Made by a program: the position numbers and the translations under genes. 46,286 nucleotides of DNA from Lachnospiraceae bacterium (GTDB lineage: Bacteria > Bacillota_A > Clostridia > Lachnospirales > Lachnospiraceae), in the NCBI GenBank assembly GCA_017620975.1, contig JAGAUD010000018.1, positions 1-46,286 of the forward strand, given 5' to 3'. A model generated the notes under the pieces. That model was given only the letters and a program-made list of their open reading frames with translations. It did no database searches and was not told the origin of the DNA. The stretch's first letter is position 1; the number at the start of each line of letters is the position of its first letter. This document shows, in pieces, positions 20,525 to 29,091 of the stretch.

Positions 20525-22420
20525 CTATTTTGCCTTATTTGCTTCGTACTGATCCATAGATACATAGGTATCCTGCAGATGCTGACCTTTGAATCTCAGC
20601 TTGGATACACCGAAAGGTGCATACTGAGCTTCAAATACATCCAGCTTTGTAGCAATGTAAGGGCTAACCGTAATGCTGAAAGGCACTACCAGAGCATGCT
20701 CCATCAGCACTGCTTCTGCTTCCGCAAATGCCTCAAAACGTGCATTGGTGTCTACAGTAATTGCTTTTGCTGCATCTACCTTATCGAAGTATTCCTGTAC
20801 TGCAGCTGCAGTAGCAGTTCCTTCGGTAATGGCATTTGCCAGGAATGCATATTTATAACCGGCATCATATCCGGACTCGCCTGCCGCCTGGTAGAAAGGA
20901 TCTGTCCATGTCTCAGGATCTGCATAGTCAGCGCCCCATCCGCACTTCATGAATGCGTATTTACCGGAACGACGAACTTCTGTCAGGAAGTTATCAGTAG
21001 GACCTGCTTCAATGATAATATCGATGAAATCAGTACCAAGCAGTGCTTCCATCTGCTGCTCTACAACCTGACACTCTTTATCCCAGTTTACTGTGCCGGG
21101 ATTGTAAGGCATCAGAACCTTGACAGGGAAGGTTACGCCTTCTGCTTTCAATTCCTGCATTGCTGCATCCTTGTATTCTACAGCCTTCACTTCATCAAAA
21201 GTATCTCCCAGATCAGCAACTGCGCCAATGGTAGTAAAGTCTGCACCATCTGCATTATAAGCAAAATCAAAAGGTGTAACAGTTGTCAGGATATAATCCT
21301 CCGGTGTAGAAGGTTCCAGGACTGCTACTTCCTTTTTCTTATCAAGACCGGCAGACAGAGCCTTACGGAAATTCTCGTTGTTGACTGCTTTTCTCCAGTT
21401 ATCCGGCTCATACTCTTCATCGAACTGAGGATCAAAGTTGAAGCAGTAGAAATAGGAATAGCTGGTGGAAGGACGAGCACGGCTCACCAGATTAGCTGTA
21501 TCCTGGTTAGAAAGCCAGTCATCCAGCAGATCAGCGCTGATTTCAGCATAGTCAATCTCTCCACGTTTAACCATTTCAGGTCCGATTGTCGCAGCTTCTG
21601 AATTGTAAATATTCTGAATCTCATCGATGAACACGTTTGCTGCATCGTAGTTCAGAGTATTCTTCTTGTACACATGCTTCTCCTGAGGTGCAAACTCAGC
21701 GAGATAGTATGCGCCGTTATAATACATCTTGTCGGCCGCTGTACCAAATTCTTTTCCAAGTTCCTCCAGCTGAGGTCCATATGCAGGCATATAAACCACA
21801 TAAACCAGAGAGGAAATAAAGTAAGGTACTTCTTTTGCCAGTGTGTAGGTCAGGGTATGCTCGTCAACAGCCTTTACACCAACCTCTGAGAAATCAATTT
21901 CTTTCCAGGTAGTACCGTCTTCGTCAGCTCCACCCTTGTAAACCTGACCATTGTAATATTCTTCTGCATTTGCAATGACACCAAAAAGGTTCTGTACATT
22001 TGCACTTTCATACTCCGGCGTTAATTGATACTTCAGAGCATCTACAAAGTCCTGTGAAGTCACATCTGCCACTTCTTTACCGGTGTTATCTACCCATTTT
22101 GCTTCTCTGAGCTTGAATGTCCAGGTAAGAGTTGCCTCGTCATAGCTCCACTCGGTTGCCAGACCTTCTTTCAACTGACCATCAGAATCATATTCTACCA
22201 GCGTATCGATACAGTTTGCACCGGCTACCTGTTCTACAATGGTAGATGTCACCAGGTAATTCAGAGTGGAAGATTCGCTGGAATACAGTTCTCTGTAAAC
22301 AGCAGAACTACTGCTTTCTCCATCTCCTGTGGTCTTTCCACTATTGCCGCAACCTGTCAAAGCAGTGGAAACAGCCATTACCGTACAGAGCATCATAGTG
22401 ATAAATTTCTTGTTTCTCAT
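20525..22420 (-). CDS. oppA: Oligopeptide-binding lipoprotein, OppA type
   Basis: A 631-residue solute-binding protein of the SBP_bac_5 family, tethered outside the membrane to feed OppBCDF. The N-terminus MRNKKFITMMLCTVMAVSTA leads to lipobox LTGC (Cys24), then a Gly/Ser linker. WSYDEATLTWTFKLREAKW and later ENFRKALSAGLD are family hallmarks. The ATG at 22420 follows GGAGGAG at 7 bases; upstream in-frame residues overlap the promoter region and are not coding. It is larger than usual (about 540). Confidence 0.93.
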   Translation of the reverse strand: MRNKKFITMMLCTVMAVSTALTGCGNSGKTTGDGESSSSAVYRELYSSESSTLNYLVTSTIVEQVAGANCIDTLVEYDSDGQLKEGLATEWSYDEATLTWTFKLREAKWVDNTGKEVADVTSQDFVDALKYQLTPEYESANVQNLFGVIANAEEYYNGQVYKGGADEDGTTWKEIDFSEVGVKAVDEHTLTYTLAKEVPYFISSLVYVVYMPAYGPQLEELGKEFGTAADKMYYNGAYYLAEFAPQEKHVYKKNTLNYDAANVFIDEIQNIYNSEAATIGPEMVKRGEIDYAEISADLLDDWLSNQDTANLVSRARPSTSYSYFYCFNFDPQFDEEYEPDNWRKAVNNENFRKALSAGLDKKKEVAVLEPSTPEDYILTTVTPFDFAYNADGADFTTIGAVADLGDTFDEVKAVEYKDAAMQELKAEGVTFPVKVLMPYNPGTVNWDKECQVVEQQMEALLGTDFIDIIIEAGPTDNFLTEVRRSGKYAFMKCGWGADYADPETWTDPFYQAAGESGYDAGYKYAFLANAITEGTATAAAVQEYFDKVDAAKAITVDTNARFEAFAEAEAVLMEHALVVPFSITVSPYIATKLDVFEAQYAPFGVSKLRFKGQHLQDTYVSMDQYEANKAK

Positions 22421-22448
22421 AATGTCTCCTCCTTTATTACTTTTATGA

Positions 22449-22467
22449 CTAACCCTTTCGGGATTAG
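22449..22467 (-). other. Small hairpin in the oppA leader
   Basis: CTAACCC (22449-22455), loop TTTC, GGGATTAG (22460-22467) form a short hairpin with one bulge in the oppA 5' leader, about 30 bases before the start codon. It has no U-tract. It may affect mRNA stability or translation. Confidence 0.4.
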
Positions 22468-22511
22468 TTTCTTCAATAACATCCGCAGCATAGCTGCCGG
22501 ATTCTGGAGCT

Positions 22512-22540
22512 AATATATCATGAAATTCCCGATTCGTCAA
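22512..22540 (-). promoter_or_regulatory. Promoter of the opp operon
   Basis: On the minus strand TTGACG (22535-22540), 17 bases, and TATATT (22512-22517) with an extended -10 TG. It lies just past the upstream hydrolase stop and gives a leader of about 85 bases for oppA. Confidence 0.6.
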
Positions 22541-22544
22541 TTTC

Positions 22545-23318
22545 TCAGGAATTTTCCTGATAAAGCTGCAATGACAAATCTGCCATTACACGTTCATATG
22601 CCGGCGTATCCGTCTCATTTCCGCAGAAGCATACTACAAACGGCTGCTTTGCATAGATAATACCTACATCATGTGTGATTCCGGAATCTTCACCCGTCTT
22701 ATGCGCCACATCCGGCTCCGGATCAAGTGCCTTTAAATAAAAGGGAATCTTACCATTTAACTGCTGATCTTTCATGATAGAAAGCATCTTCCTGCTGGAC
22801 GCTTCATCTACAAGCGTTCCCTCATACATACGCTGCAGTAAAATACCTGTCTGTTTTGCCGTAATCTGGTTTTGAATGCCCATTCGGGACTTTTCCAGAT
22901 CATACATTTTCCTGCGCAGCCACACATCCTCGATTCCCATGAGGCGGATCTCTTCATTGATCTGATCCATTCCCAGAAGGTCAATCAGTATATTGGTAGC
23001 TGTATTATCACTGAAAATGATCATTAACGTAATCAAATCCATCACAGTAACTTCCAATCCTTCATGCATATAAGCTACTGCTCCGCAGGAAGGTACATAG
23101 TCTTCTTTCTTCATCACGATGATCTGATCAGGATCCAGCAGTCCCTGCTTCATTCTGTAAAAGGCATCTGCCATGATATACAGCTTAATCACGCTGGCTG
23201 CGTACATCTTCTCATCTTCCCGGTAGGAAAACGCTTCTCCGGTCACCAGATTCTTATAATAGAAGCTGATGAAGCCCGGAACCTTCTGCAATTCTTCTTT
23301 TATCTTTGTATATTCCAT
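22545..23318 (-). CDS. Second class A beta-lactamase-fold serine hydrolase without signal peptide
   Basis: A 257-residue beta-lactamase2-type protein: SxxK in ASVIKLY (about residue 43), SDN in IFSDNTATN, KTG in AHKTGEDSG and an omega-loop-like MYDLEKSRMG. It begins MEYTKIKEELQKVPGF with no export signal, like the other copy at 14635-15483. The two flank the opp operon and share fold and motif order but are clearly diverged. Upstream of oppA by 124 bases, with its own promoter. Substrate unknown. Confidence 0.82.
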   Translation of the reverse strand: MEYTKIKEELQKVPGFISFYYKNLVTGEAFSYREDEKMYAASVIKLYIMADAFYRMKQGLLDPDQIIVMKKEDYVPSCGAVAYMHEGLEVTVMDLITLMIIFSDNTATNILIDLLGMDQINEEIRLMGIEDVWLRRKMYDLEKSRMGIQNQITAKQTGILLQRMYEGTLVDEASSRKMLSIMKDQQLNGKIPFYLKALDPEPDVAHKTGEDSGITHDVGIIYAKQPFVVCFCGNETDTPAYERVMADLSLQLYQENS

Positions 23319-23413
23319 GATATCACTCTTTATTCTAAAAAAGAGGCAGCCGTATCCGTCAATACAGTTACCCCTTTGTAATCAAACACTGCATAATACT
23401 TAAATATATAACA

Positions 23414-23441
23414 AGTATATATTTTTTTTACGAAAAGTCAA
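23414..23441 (-). promoter_or_regulatory. Promoter of the upstream serine hydrolase gene
   Basis: On the minus strand TTGACT (23436-23441), 16 bases, TATACT (23414-23419), about 95 bases before the start at 23318. The spacer is A-rich. Confidence 0.45.
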
Positions 23442-23498
23442 GAACTTTTTCGCATTAAAGTGCCGTTTGTTTTATCCTCTCAAGGTCTTTTCAGTCTT

Positions 23499-23978
23499 CT
23501 ATCTTGTCACTTCCGCATACTCTGCCCGTGCAGCCTTACACAGATCATCCGGCTTAAGTTCAATCTGAAGTCCAATCCTGCCGCCACTGACAATGATCGT
23601 GGGCTGCGCTTCGGCAGATGCATCCACTCTTGTCACATACTGCTTCTTCATGCCCACAGCTGTACATCCTCCTCTGATATAACCTGTAATCCGGTTGATA
23701 TCCTTGACGTGAATCATCTCCACGTTCTTTTCCCCTACCGATTTGGCAGCTTTCTTTAAGTCCAATTCTTCAGCTATGGGAATCACGAATACAAAATAAT
23801 TCTTACTGGCTCCCACAGTCACCAGTGTCTTATATACTTTTTCATATGGAAGAGACAGCTTATCTGCAATCTGCAGTCCATCCACAAATTCATCGCATTC
23901 GTAGGTATAATGGGTAAACGGAATCTTCATGGACTCCAGGATTCTCATAGCGTTGGTTTTATTTTCTTTTTTTGCCAT
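23499..23978 (-). CDS. ybaK: Cys-tRNA(Pro)/Cys-tRNA(Cys) deacylase, YbaK/EbsC type
   Basis: A 159-residue YbaK-domain protein that hydrolyses mischarged Cys-tRNA(Pro). Family segments are NAMRILESMKIPFTHYTY, the conserved VYKTLVTVG with its Lys, FVFVIPIAEELDLKKAAK and GYIRGGCTAVGMKKQY with the Gly-rich loop. The size is standard. AAAGG precedes the ATG at 23978. It stands alone between the butyrate operon terminator and the hydrolase promoter. Confidence 0.92.
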   Translation of the reverse strand: MAKKENKTNAMRILESMKIPFTHYTYECDEFVDGLQIADKLSLPYEKVYKTLVTVGASKNYFVFVIPIAEELDLKKAAKSVGEKNVEMIHVKDINRITGYIRGGCTAVGMKKQYVTRVDASAEAQPTIIVSGGRIGLQIELKPDDLCKAARAEYAEVTR

Positions 23979-24006
23979 TTAATTGCCTTTCTGCTTAAGC
24001 TAAATA

Positions 24007-24046
24007 ATCCCCCTGAAACAGGCATATTGTACCATTCCAGGGGGAT
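24007..24046 (-). terminator. Terminator-like hairpin after etfA
   Basis: ATCCCCCTG (24007-24015) and CAGGGGGAT (24038-24046) form a GC-rich 9-bp stem with a 22-base loop, 19 bases after the etfA stop. The following minus-strand bases are ATTATTTAG, only weakly U-rich. It probably ends the butyrate operon. Confidence 0.6.
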
Positions 24047-24064
24047 ATCTCACCTTAACGATGC

Positions 24065-25108
24065 TTATTTAGCAGCCATTTCAGCCTTAAGCTTCTCGGT
24101 CAGAGCAGGAAGGATCTTGTTCAGATCACCTACGATACCGTAATCAGCTACATCAAAGATAGGAGCGGTCTCATCCTTGTTGATAGCGATGATGATATCG
24201 GATTCTTCCATACCGGCCAGATGCTGAATAGCACCGGAGATACCAATTGCAAAGTATACGTTAGGACGAACGGTCTTACCGGTCTGTCCAACCTGCAAAT
24301 CTTTGGCTTTCCAGCCTGCATCTACAACTGCACGGGAGCAGCTTACGGTACCGCCGATTACTTCTGCCAGATCCTCTAACAGTTTGAAGTTCTCAGCACT
24401 GCCTACACCACGGCCACCGGATACCAGGATCTTAGCATCCATGATATCTACAGTATCAGATACAGCTTTCACTACTTCCAGGATTTCTACATACTTGTTG
24501 TCAGGAGTAAAGCCGGGATTGAACTCTACTATGTTAGCCTTAACGCCTTCAACCTTTGCACGCTTCTGCATAACGCCGGGACGTACAGTTGCCATCTGAG
24601 GACGGAACTCAGGACAAGCGATGGTTGCGATGGTGTTACCACCGAAAGCAGGACGAGTCATCAGCAGCTGGTTGTGCTTCTGCTCTCTTCCGGGAATCGG
24701 GTTGATAGGGAAATCACCGATTTCCAGCTGAGTACAGTCAGCGGTCAGACCGGTATGGATTCTTGCGGAAACGCGAGGACCCAGGTCACGTCCGATAGCA
24801 GTTGCACCTACCAGGAAAATCTCAGGCTTGAACTCGCCTATTACGCTAGCCAGAGCGTGTGCGTAAGGCTCAGTTCTGTATTCTTTTAATTCAGGATCAT
24901 CTACTACGATTACTTTGTCAGCGCCGTACTCAGCCAGCTCATCAGCCAGACTCTTAACGTCACTACCTACCAGTACAGCAGTTACTTCGGTACCCAGAGC
25001 TTCTGCAAGGTCTTTCCCTTTACCAATCAGCTCGAAAGCAATACCGTTGATTTCATTGTCAACCTGCTGGGCGAAGACATATACGCCCTTGTATTCTTCT
25101 AAATTCAT
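24065..25108 (-). CDS. etfA: Electron transfer flavoprotein alpha subunit
   Basis: A 347-residue EtfA. The N-terminal half has VYVFAQQVDNEINGIAFELIGKG and TAIGRDLGPRVSARIHTGLTADCT, and the C-terminal FAD-binding domain has SGGRGVGSAENF, GQTGKTVRPNVYFAIGISGAIQHLAG and INKDETAPIFDVADYGIVGD. With EtfB and Bcd it forms the cytoplasmic complex that couples crotonyl-CoA reduction by NADH to ferredoxin reduction. The ATG at 25108 follows GGAGG at 5 bases. It is last in the operon. Confidence 0.96.
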   Translation of the reverse strand: MNLEEYKGVYVFAQQVDNEINGIAFELIGKGKDLAEALGTEVTAVLVGSDVKSLADELAEYGADKVIVVDDPELKEYRTEPYAHALASVIGEFKPEIFLVGATAIGRDLGPRVSARIHTGLTADCTQLEIGDFPINPIPGREQKHNQLLMTRPAFGGNTIATIACPEFRPQMATVRPGVMQKRAKVEGVKANIVEFNPGFTPDNKYVEILEVVKAVSDTVDIMDAKILVSGGRGVGSAENFKLLEDLAEVIGGTVSCSRAVVDAGWKAKDLQVGQTGKTVRPNVYFAIGISGAIQHLAGMEESDIIIAINKDETAPIFDVADYGIVGDLNKILPALTEKLKAEMAAK

Positions 25109-25158
25109 TGTTTCCTCCATTCTGCCGCCGAAGCGGTATCTAGCACAGATTTATTCAA

Positions 25159-25941
25159 TTAGATTACATGCTTCTCTTTTAACTTGCCAATGATGTAGTC
25201 AACAGACTCAGTAGGATCCAGAGTAACCTTTTCGCCGGCACCCTTTCTTACCTTATCGGAAGCCTTAGCGATCTGGGTAGGTGAACCCTTCAGACCAAGG
25301 TTGGAATCTTCTACATCTACCAGATTAGCTCTGCCCCATACAGTGATCTCTGCCTTGCAGGCATCGAAGATTCCGCCGGGAGTCATGTATCTGGGCTCGT
25401 TCAGCTCAGCCAGTGCTGTGATCAGACAAGGCATCTGAGCTTTCAGAACATGGTATCTGTCATCGTACTGACGCTCAACGATTACGCTGTCGCCATCGAT
25501 CTCAATCTTCTGTGCATAAGAGATTACAGGAATATTTAAGTGCTCAGAAATCTGAGGACCTACCTGAGCGGTATCACCGTCGATAGCCTGACGGCCGGTG
25601 ATGATCAGGTCATACTCCAGATTGCGGATTGCACCTGCCAGGGTCTGAGAAGTAGCCCAGGTATCTGCACCACCAAGTACTCTGTCGGTAACCAGAATAG
25701 CTTTGTCAGCGCCCATAGCAAGAGCCTCACGCAGAACATCTTCTGCCTTGGGAAGACCCATGGTAATAACGGTAACTTCAGCACCGTACTGATCTTTTAA
25801 TCTCAGTGCTGCTTCCAGACCGGCTTTGTCATCCGGGTTCATGATGGTCAGCATAGCTGCTCTATCGAGGGTACCATCGGGATTGAATTTAACGCCGCCC
25901 TTGGTATCGGGAACCTGTTTAATACAAACAACGATTTTCAT
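25159..25941 (-). CDS. etfB: Electron transfer flavoprotein beta subunit
   Basis: A 260-residue EtfB beginning MKIVVCIKQVPDTKGGVKF. Family hallmarks are NPDDKAGLEAALRLKDQYGAEVTV, MGADKAILVTDRVLGGADTWAT, GRQAIDGDTAQVGPQISEHL and the ALAELNEPRYMTPGGI segment. It pairs with the downstream etfA (50-base gap). NAD(H) and flavin binding are shared with EtfA. Confidence 0.96.
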   Translation of the reverse strand: MKIVVCIKQVPDTKGGVKFNPDGTLDRAAMLTIMNPDDKAGLEAALRLKDQYGAEVTVITMGLPKAEDVLREALAMGADKAILVTDRVLGGADTWATSQTLAGAIRNLEYDLIITGRQAIDGDTAQVGPQISEHLNIPVISYAQKIEIDGDSVIVERQYDDRYHVLKAQMPCLITALAELNEPRYMTPGGIFDACKAEITVWGRANLVDVEDSNLGLKGSPTQIAKASDKVRKGAGEKVTLDPTESVDYIIGKLKEKHVI

Positions 25942-26049
25942 TGTATTTTCACTCCTTATTTTCTTCTTTCTATCAATTATTCGATTATCAGCCCTTTTCC
26001 TGCAAGCAGGAACGGTCTGCTAAAATCAAATCTGCTTGGCTTATCGCGA

Positions 26050-27201
26050 CTATTTCAGTAATGCGCCGCTGATAACCATACGCTGTACTTCGCTGGTACC
26101 TTCGTAGATCTCAGTGATCTTAGCATCACGCATCATACGCTCAACATCGTACTCTCTGGTGTAACCGTAACCGCCGTGCAGCTGAACAGCCTTGGTGGTA
26201 ACTTCCATAGCAACTTCTGCAGCGTACAGCTTAGCCTGTGCAGCTTCCACAGAGTAAACTTTCTGGGTAGCCTTAGCCATAGCAGCCTTGTAAACCAGCA
26301 TCTTAGCAGCTTCTACCTTGGTAGCCATGTCAGCCAGATGGAACTGGGTGTTCTGGAACTGTCCGATAGAACGGCCGAACTGCTTTCTTTCCTTAACGTA
26401 CTCAATGGTTCTCTCCAAAGCGCCTTCTGCAATACCAAGAGCCTGAGAAGCGATACCGATACGTCCGCCATCCAGAGTATGCATAGCAATACCAAAGCCC
26501 TTACCAAGCTGTCCAAGCAGGTTCTCCTTAGGGATACGGCAGTCTGTAAAGATCAGCTCATATGTAGATGAACCACGGATACCCATCTTCTTCTCCTTGG
26601 TACCAAAGCTAAATCCGGGAGTTCCTTTTTCTACGATAAATGCAGAAATCTCTTTTACCTTGCGGCCCTTCTTCTCAACGATACCGGTAACAGCGAAGAT
26701 AACGTAGATGTCAGCTTCCTTACCGTTGGTGATGAAGATCTTGGAACCGTTCAGAACATACTCATCGCCATCCAGAACAGCCTTGGTCTGCTGTCCCTGA
26801 GCATCGGTACCTGCGCCCGGCTCGGTCAGACCGAAAGCACCCAGCTTCTCACCCTTTGCAAGGGGAACCAGGTATTTCTGTTTCTGAGCTTCTGTACCAT
26901 AGGTCTGGATAGGATCGCAGCACAGAGAGGTATGTGCAGAAACGATAACACCTGTGGTGCCGCATACCTTGGAAAGCTCCTCAACACACATTGCATATGT
27001 TAAAGGATCGCAGCCCTGTCCGCCGTACTCCTTAGGAACAGGGATACCCAAGAATCCGATCTTAGCCATCTTTTCTACTGTGGCTCTGGGGAATACTTCA
27101 GTTTCATCAACCTCCTGAGCGAGAGGCTTTACTTCTTTTTCAGCGAACTCTTTGAAAAGAGCACGCGCCATTTCATGTTCTTTACTTAAAGTGAAATCCA
27201 T
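26050..27201 (-). CDS. bcd: Butyryl-CoA dehydrogenase (acyl-CoA dehydrogenase family)
   Basis: A 383-residue flavoprotein reducing crotonyl-CoA to butyryl-CoA with EtfAB. The middle domain has GAFGLTEPGAGTDAQGQ and YVLNGSKIFITNGKEADIY. The C-terminal helical domain has RKQFGRSIGQFQNTQFHLADMA, LHGGYGYTREYDVERMMRDAKI and IYEGTSEVQRMVI, where the Glu of YEGTSE is the usual catalytic base position. Length is standard. It follows hbd by 32 bases. Confidence 0.96.
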   Translation of the reverse strand: MDFTLSKEHEMARALFKEFAEKEVKPLAQEVDETEVFPRATVEKMAKIGFLGIPVPKEYGGQGCDPLTYAMCVEELSKVCGTTGVIVSAHTSLCCDPIQTYGTEAQKQKYLVPLAKGEKLGAFGLTEPGAGTDAQGQQTKAVLDGDEYVLNGSKIFITNGKEADIYVIFAVTGIVEKKGRKVKEISAFIVEKGTPGFSFGTKEKKMGIRGSSTYELIFTDCRIPKENLLGQLGKGFGIAMHTLDGGRIGIASQALGIAEGALERTIEYVKERKQFGRSIGQFQNTQFHLADMATKVEAAKMLVYKAAMAKATQKVYSVEAAQAKLYAAEVAMEVTTKAVQLHGGYGYTREYDVERMMRDAKITEIYEGTSEVQRMVISGALLK

Positions 27202-27233
27202 GATTCTATTTCCTCCAAATTGATATAATTTAC

Positions 27234-28106
27234 TTACTGAGCATCAACAGGTGTCTTGGTTCTGTCTGCATTATATACATAGAAGCCTTTTCCGGTCTTA
27301 ACTCCAAGGTTGCCGCCACGTACCATCTTACGGAGCAGAGGACATGCACGATACTTGCTGTCACCGGTTTCATTATAAAGAACATCCATGATTGCCAGAC
27401 AGATATCCAGACCAACGAAATCACCTAACTCCAGGGGACCCATGGGATGATTTGCGCCAAGCTTCATAGCTGCGTCAATACCTGCAATATCGGAAACACC
27501 TTCCATTTTGATGAAAGCAGCTTCGTTGATCATAGGGATCAGAATACGGTTTACTACGAAACCGGCAGCTTCATTTACCTGAACAGGAGTCTTGCCGATC
27601 TCTTCAGAAATCTTCTTGATAGCATCAACGGTTTCCTGAGGAGTGTTTACGCCTGCGATAACTTCAACCAGCTTCATGCGATCTGCAGGATTGAAGAAGT
27701 GCATACCGATCATAGGACGGTTCAGTCCGTTGCCGATCTCAGTGATGGAAAGGCTGGAAGTGTTGGACGCGAAAATGCACTCAGCCTTTGCGATCTTATC
27801 CAGTTCAGCAAAGGTAGTCTTCTTAACTTCCATGTTTTCAAATGCTGCTTCAACAATCAGATCACAGTCTGCACACAGATCCTCTTTCAGACCGGGAACG
27901 ATCTTTGCAAGGATTGCATCTACTGCTTCCTGAGTTAATTTACCTTTTTCTACCAGCTTAGCATAGCCCTTTGCGATCTTGGCTTTGCCGCCTTCTGCCC
28001 ACTCCTGCTTGATATCGCAGAGAGCAACCTCATATCCTTCAACCTGAGCAAATGCCTTTGCAATGCCCTGTCCCATAGTACCGGCACCAATAATACCTAC
28101 TTTCAT
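27234..28106 (-). CDS. hbd: 3-hydroxybutyryl-CoA dehydrogenase
   Basis: A 290-residue enzyme reducing acetoacetyl-CoA to 3-hydroxybutyryl-CoA. The N-terminal Rossmann motif is GIIGAGTMGQGIA. The catalytic His and Glu are in IGMHFFNPADRMKLVEVI, the conserved Asn in EAAGFVVNRILIPMINEA, and the C-terminal domain has LGANHPMGPLELGDFVGLD. It lies 47 bases after crt. Confidence 0.96.
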   Translation of the reverse strand: MKVGIIGAGTMGQGIAKAFAQVEGYEVALCDIKQEWAEGGKAKIAKGYAKLVEKGKLTQEAVDAILAKIVPGLKEDLCADCDLIVEAAFENMEVKKTTFAELDKIAKAECIFASNTSSLSITEIGNGLNRPMIGMHFFNPADRMKLVEVIAGVNTPQETVDAIKKISEEIGKTPVQVNEAAGFVVNRILIPMINEAAFIKMEGVSDIAGIDAAMKLGANHPMGPLELGDFVGLDICLAIMDVLYNETGDSKYRACPLLRKMVRGGNLGVKTGKGFYVYNADRTKTPVDAQ

Positions 28107-28153
28107 GGTGAAATCCTCCTTGTTATATAATAATTGTTTGTTAGTTTTTCAGG

Positions 28154-28939
28154 TTAACAGTTTTTGAACGGCTCTTTTACCTTTTCCTTATTCTTGTCCA
28201 GGAAAAATGCCATTCCGTACTTCTGATCTTCTGTCTCGAAGCAGTCGCCGAACAGCTTTTCTTCGATTACGATAGCCTGATCCATATCTACTTCCAGACC
28301 ATCATTGATAGCTTTCTTGCAGTTACGAACTGCAATAGGAGCATTCTTAGCAATGGTAGCAGCCATCTTCTCAGCAGCAGGAAGCAGCTCTTCCTGAGTG
28401 TATACTGCATTTACCAGACCGATTCTGTAAGCTTCATCAGCCTTGATGTTGCGTGCAGTGTAGATCATCTGCTTAGCCATGCCGGCACCTACCAGACGAG
28501 CCAGTCTCTGGGTTCCGCCGAAGCCGGGGGTAATTCCCAGACCTACTTCAGGCTGACCAAATACAGCATTTTCAGAGCAGATTCTGATATCACAGCTCAT
28601 AGCGATCTCACAGCCGCCGCCCAGAGCGAAACCGTTAATTGCAGCGATTACAGGAACAGGGAATGTTTCCAGCTTGCGGAAAACATCATTTCCCTTCTTA
28701 CCGAAAGCTTCGCCTTCAGCCTTGGTCAGAGAGCTCATCTCTCCGATATCTGCGCCTGCTACGAAAGATTTCGCGCCTGCACCGGTTAAGATCAGACATC
28801 TTACTTCTTCCAGGTTGATGCTGTCCAGAGTCTGGTCTAACTCTTCCAGAACGGTAGAATTGAGAGCATTCAGTGCTCTTTCACGGCTAATGGTGATGAT
28901 GCCGTAGTTGCCTTTCTGTTCATATACGATGTATTCCAT
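28154..28939 (-). CDS. crt: 3-hydroxybutyryl-CoA dehydratase (crotonase)
   Basis: A 261-residue enoyl-CoA hydratase-fold enzyme converting 3-hydroxybutyryl-CoA to crotonyl-CoA. The oxyanion-hole segments are KSFVAGADIGEMSSL and NGFALGGGCEIAMSCD. The catalytic Glu region is FGQPEVGLGITPGFGGTQRL. The C-terminal KEPFKNC matches crotonases. It is preceded by a hairpin-rich 152-base gap after thl. Confidence 0.96.
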   Translation of the reverse strand: MEYIVYEQKGNYGIITISRERALNALNSTVLEELDQTLDSINLEEVRCLILTGAGAKSFVAGADIGEMSSLTKAEGEAFGKKGNDVFRKLETFPVPVIAAINGFALGGGCEIAMSCDIRICSENAVFGQPEVGLGITPGFGGTQRLARLVGAGMAKQMIYTARNIKADEAYRIGLVNAVYTQEELLPAAEKMAATIAKNAPIAVRNCKKAINDGLEVDMDQAIVIEEKLFGDCFETEDQKYGMAFFLDKNKEKVKEPFKNC

Positions 28940-28957
28940 CTTCTTAAACTCCTATCT

Positions 28958-28977
28958 GCACAGACTTTGGTCTGTGT
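28958..28977 (-). other. Hairpin in the crt leader
   Basis: CACAGAC (28959-28965), loop TTTG, GTCTGTG (28970-28976), extended by a G-T pair, forms a compact stem about 20 bases upstream of crt and just before its ribosome site. It could mark an RNA processing or pause site in the thl-crt mRNA. Confidence 0.55.
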
Positions 28978-29043
28978 CTTACATATGATATGTAGTGAAA
29001 ATAATCGCTCGTAACGCCTTTCCACACATTGTCTTTGCATAAC

Positions 29044-29078
29044 TCATGGAGAGCGCTCATAACGGGAACTCTCCATGA
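29044..29078 (-). other. Hairpin immediately after thl
   Basis: TCATGGAGAG (29044-29053) and CTCTCCATGA (29069-29078) form a 10-bp stem with a 15-base loop, 14 bases past the thl stop. There is no U-tract, so it fits an attenuator or stability element separating thl from the rest of the operon. Confidence 0.6.
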
Positions 29079-29091
29079 CTGTTATCAGATA

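Noticed and set aside
20381..21601. 406-residue plus-strand open frame
   Set aside because: It lies antisense to oppA and the opp hairpins, is Cys-rich without family features, and has no ribosome site. It is a codon-bias shadow.
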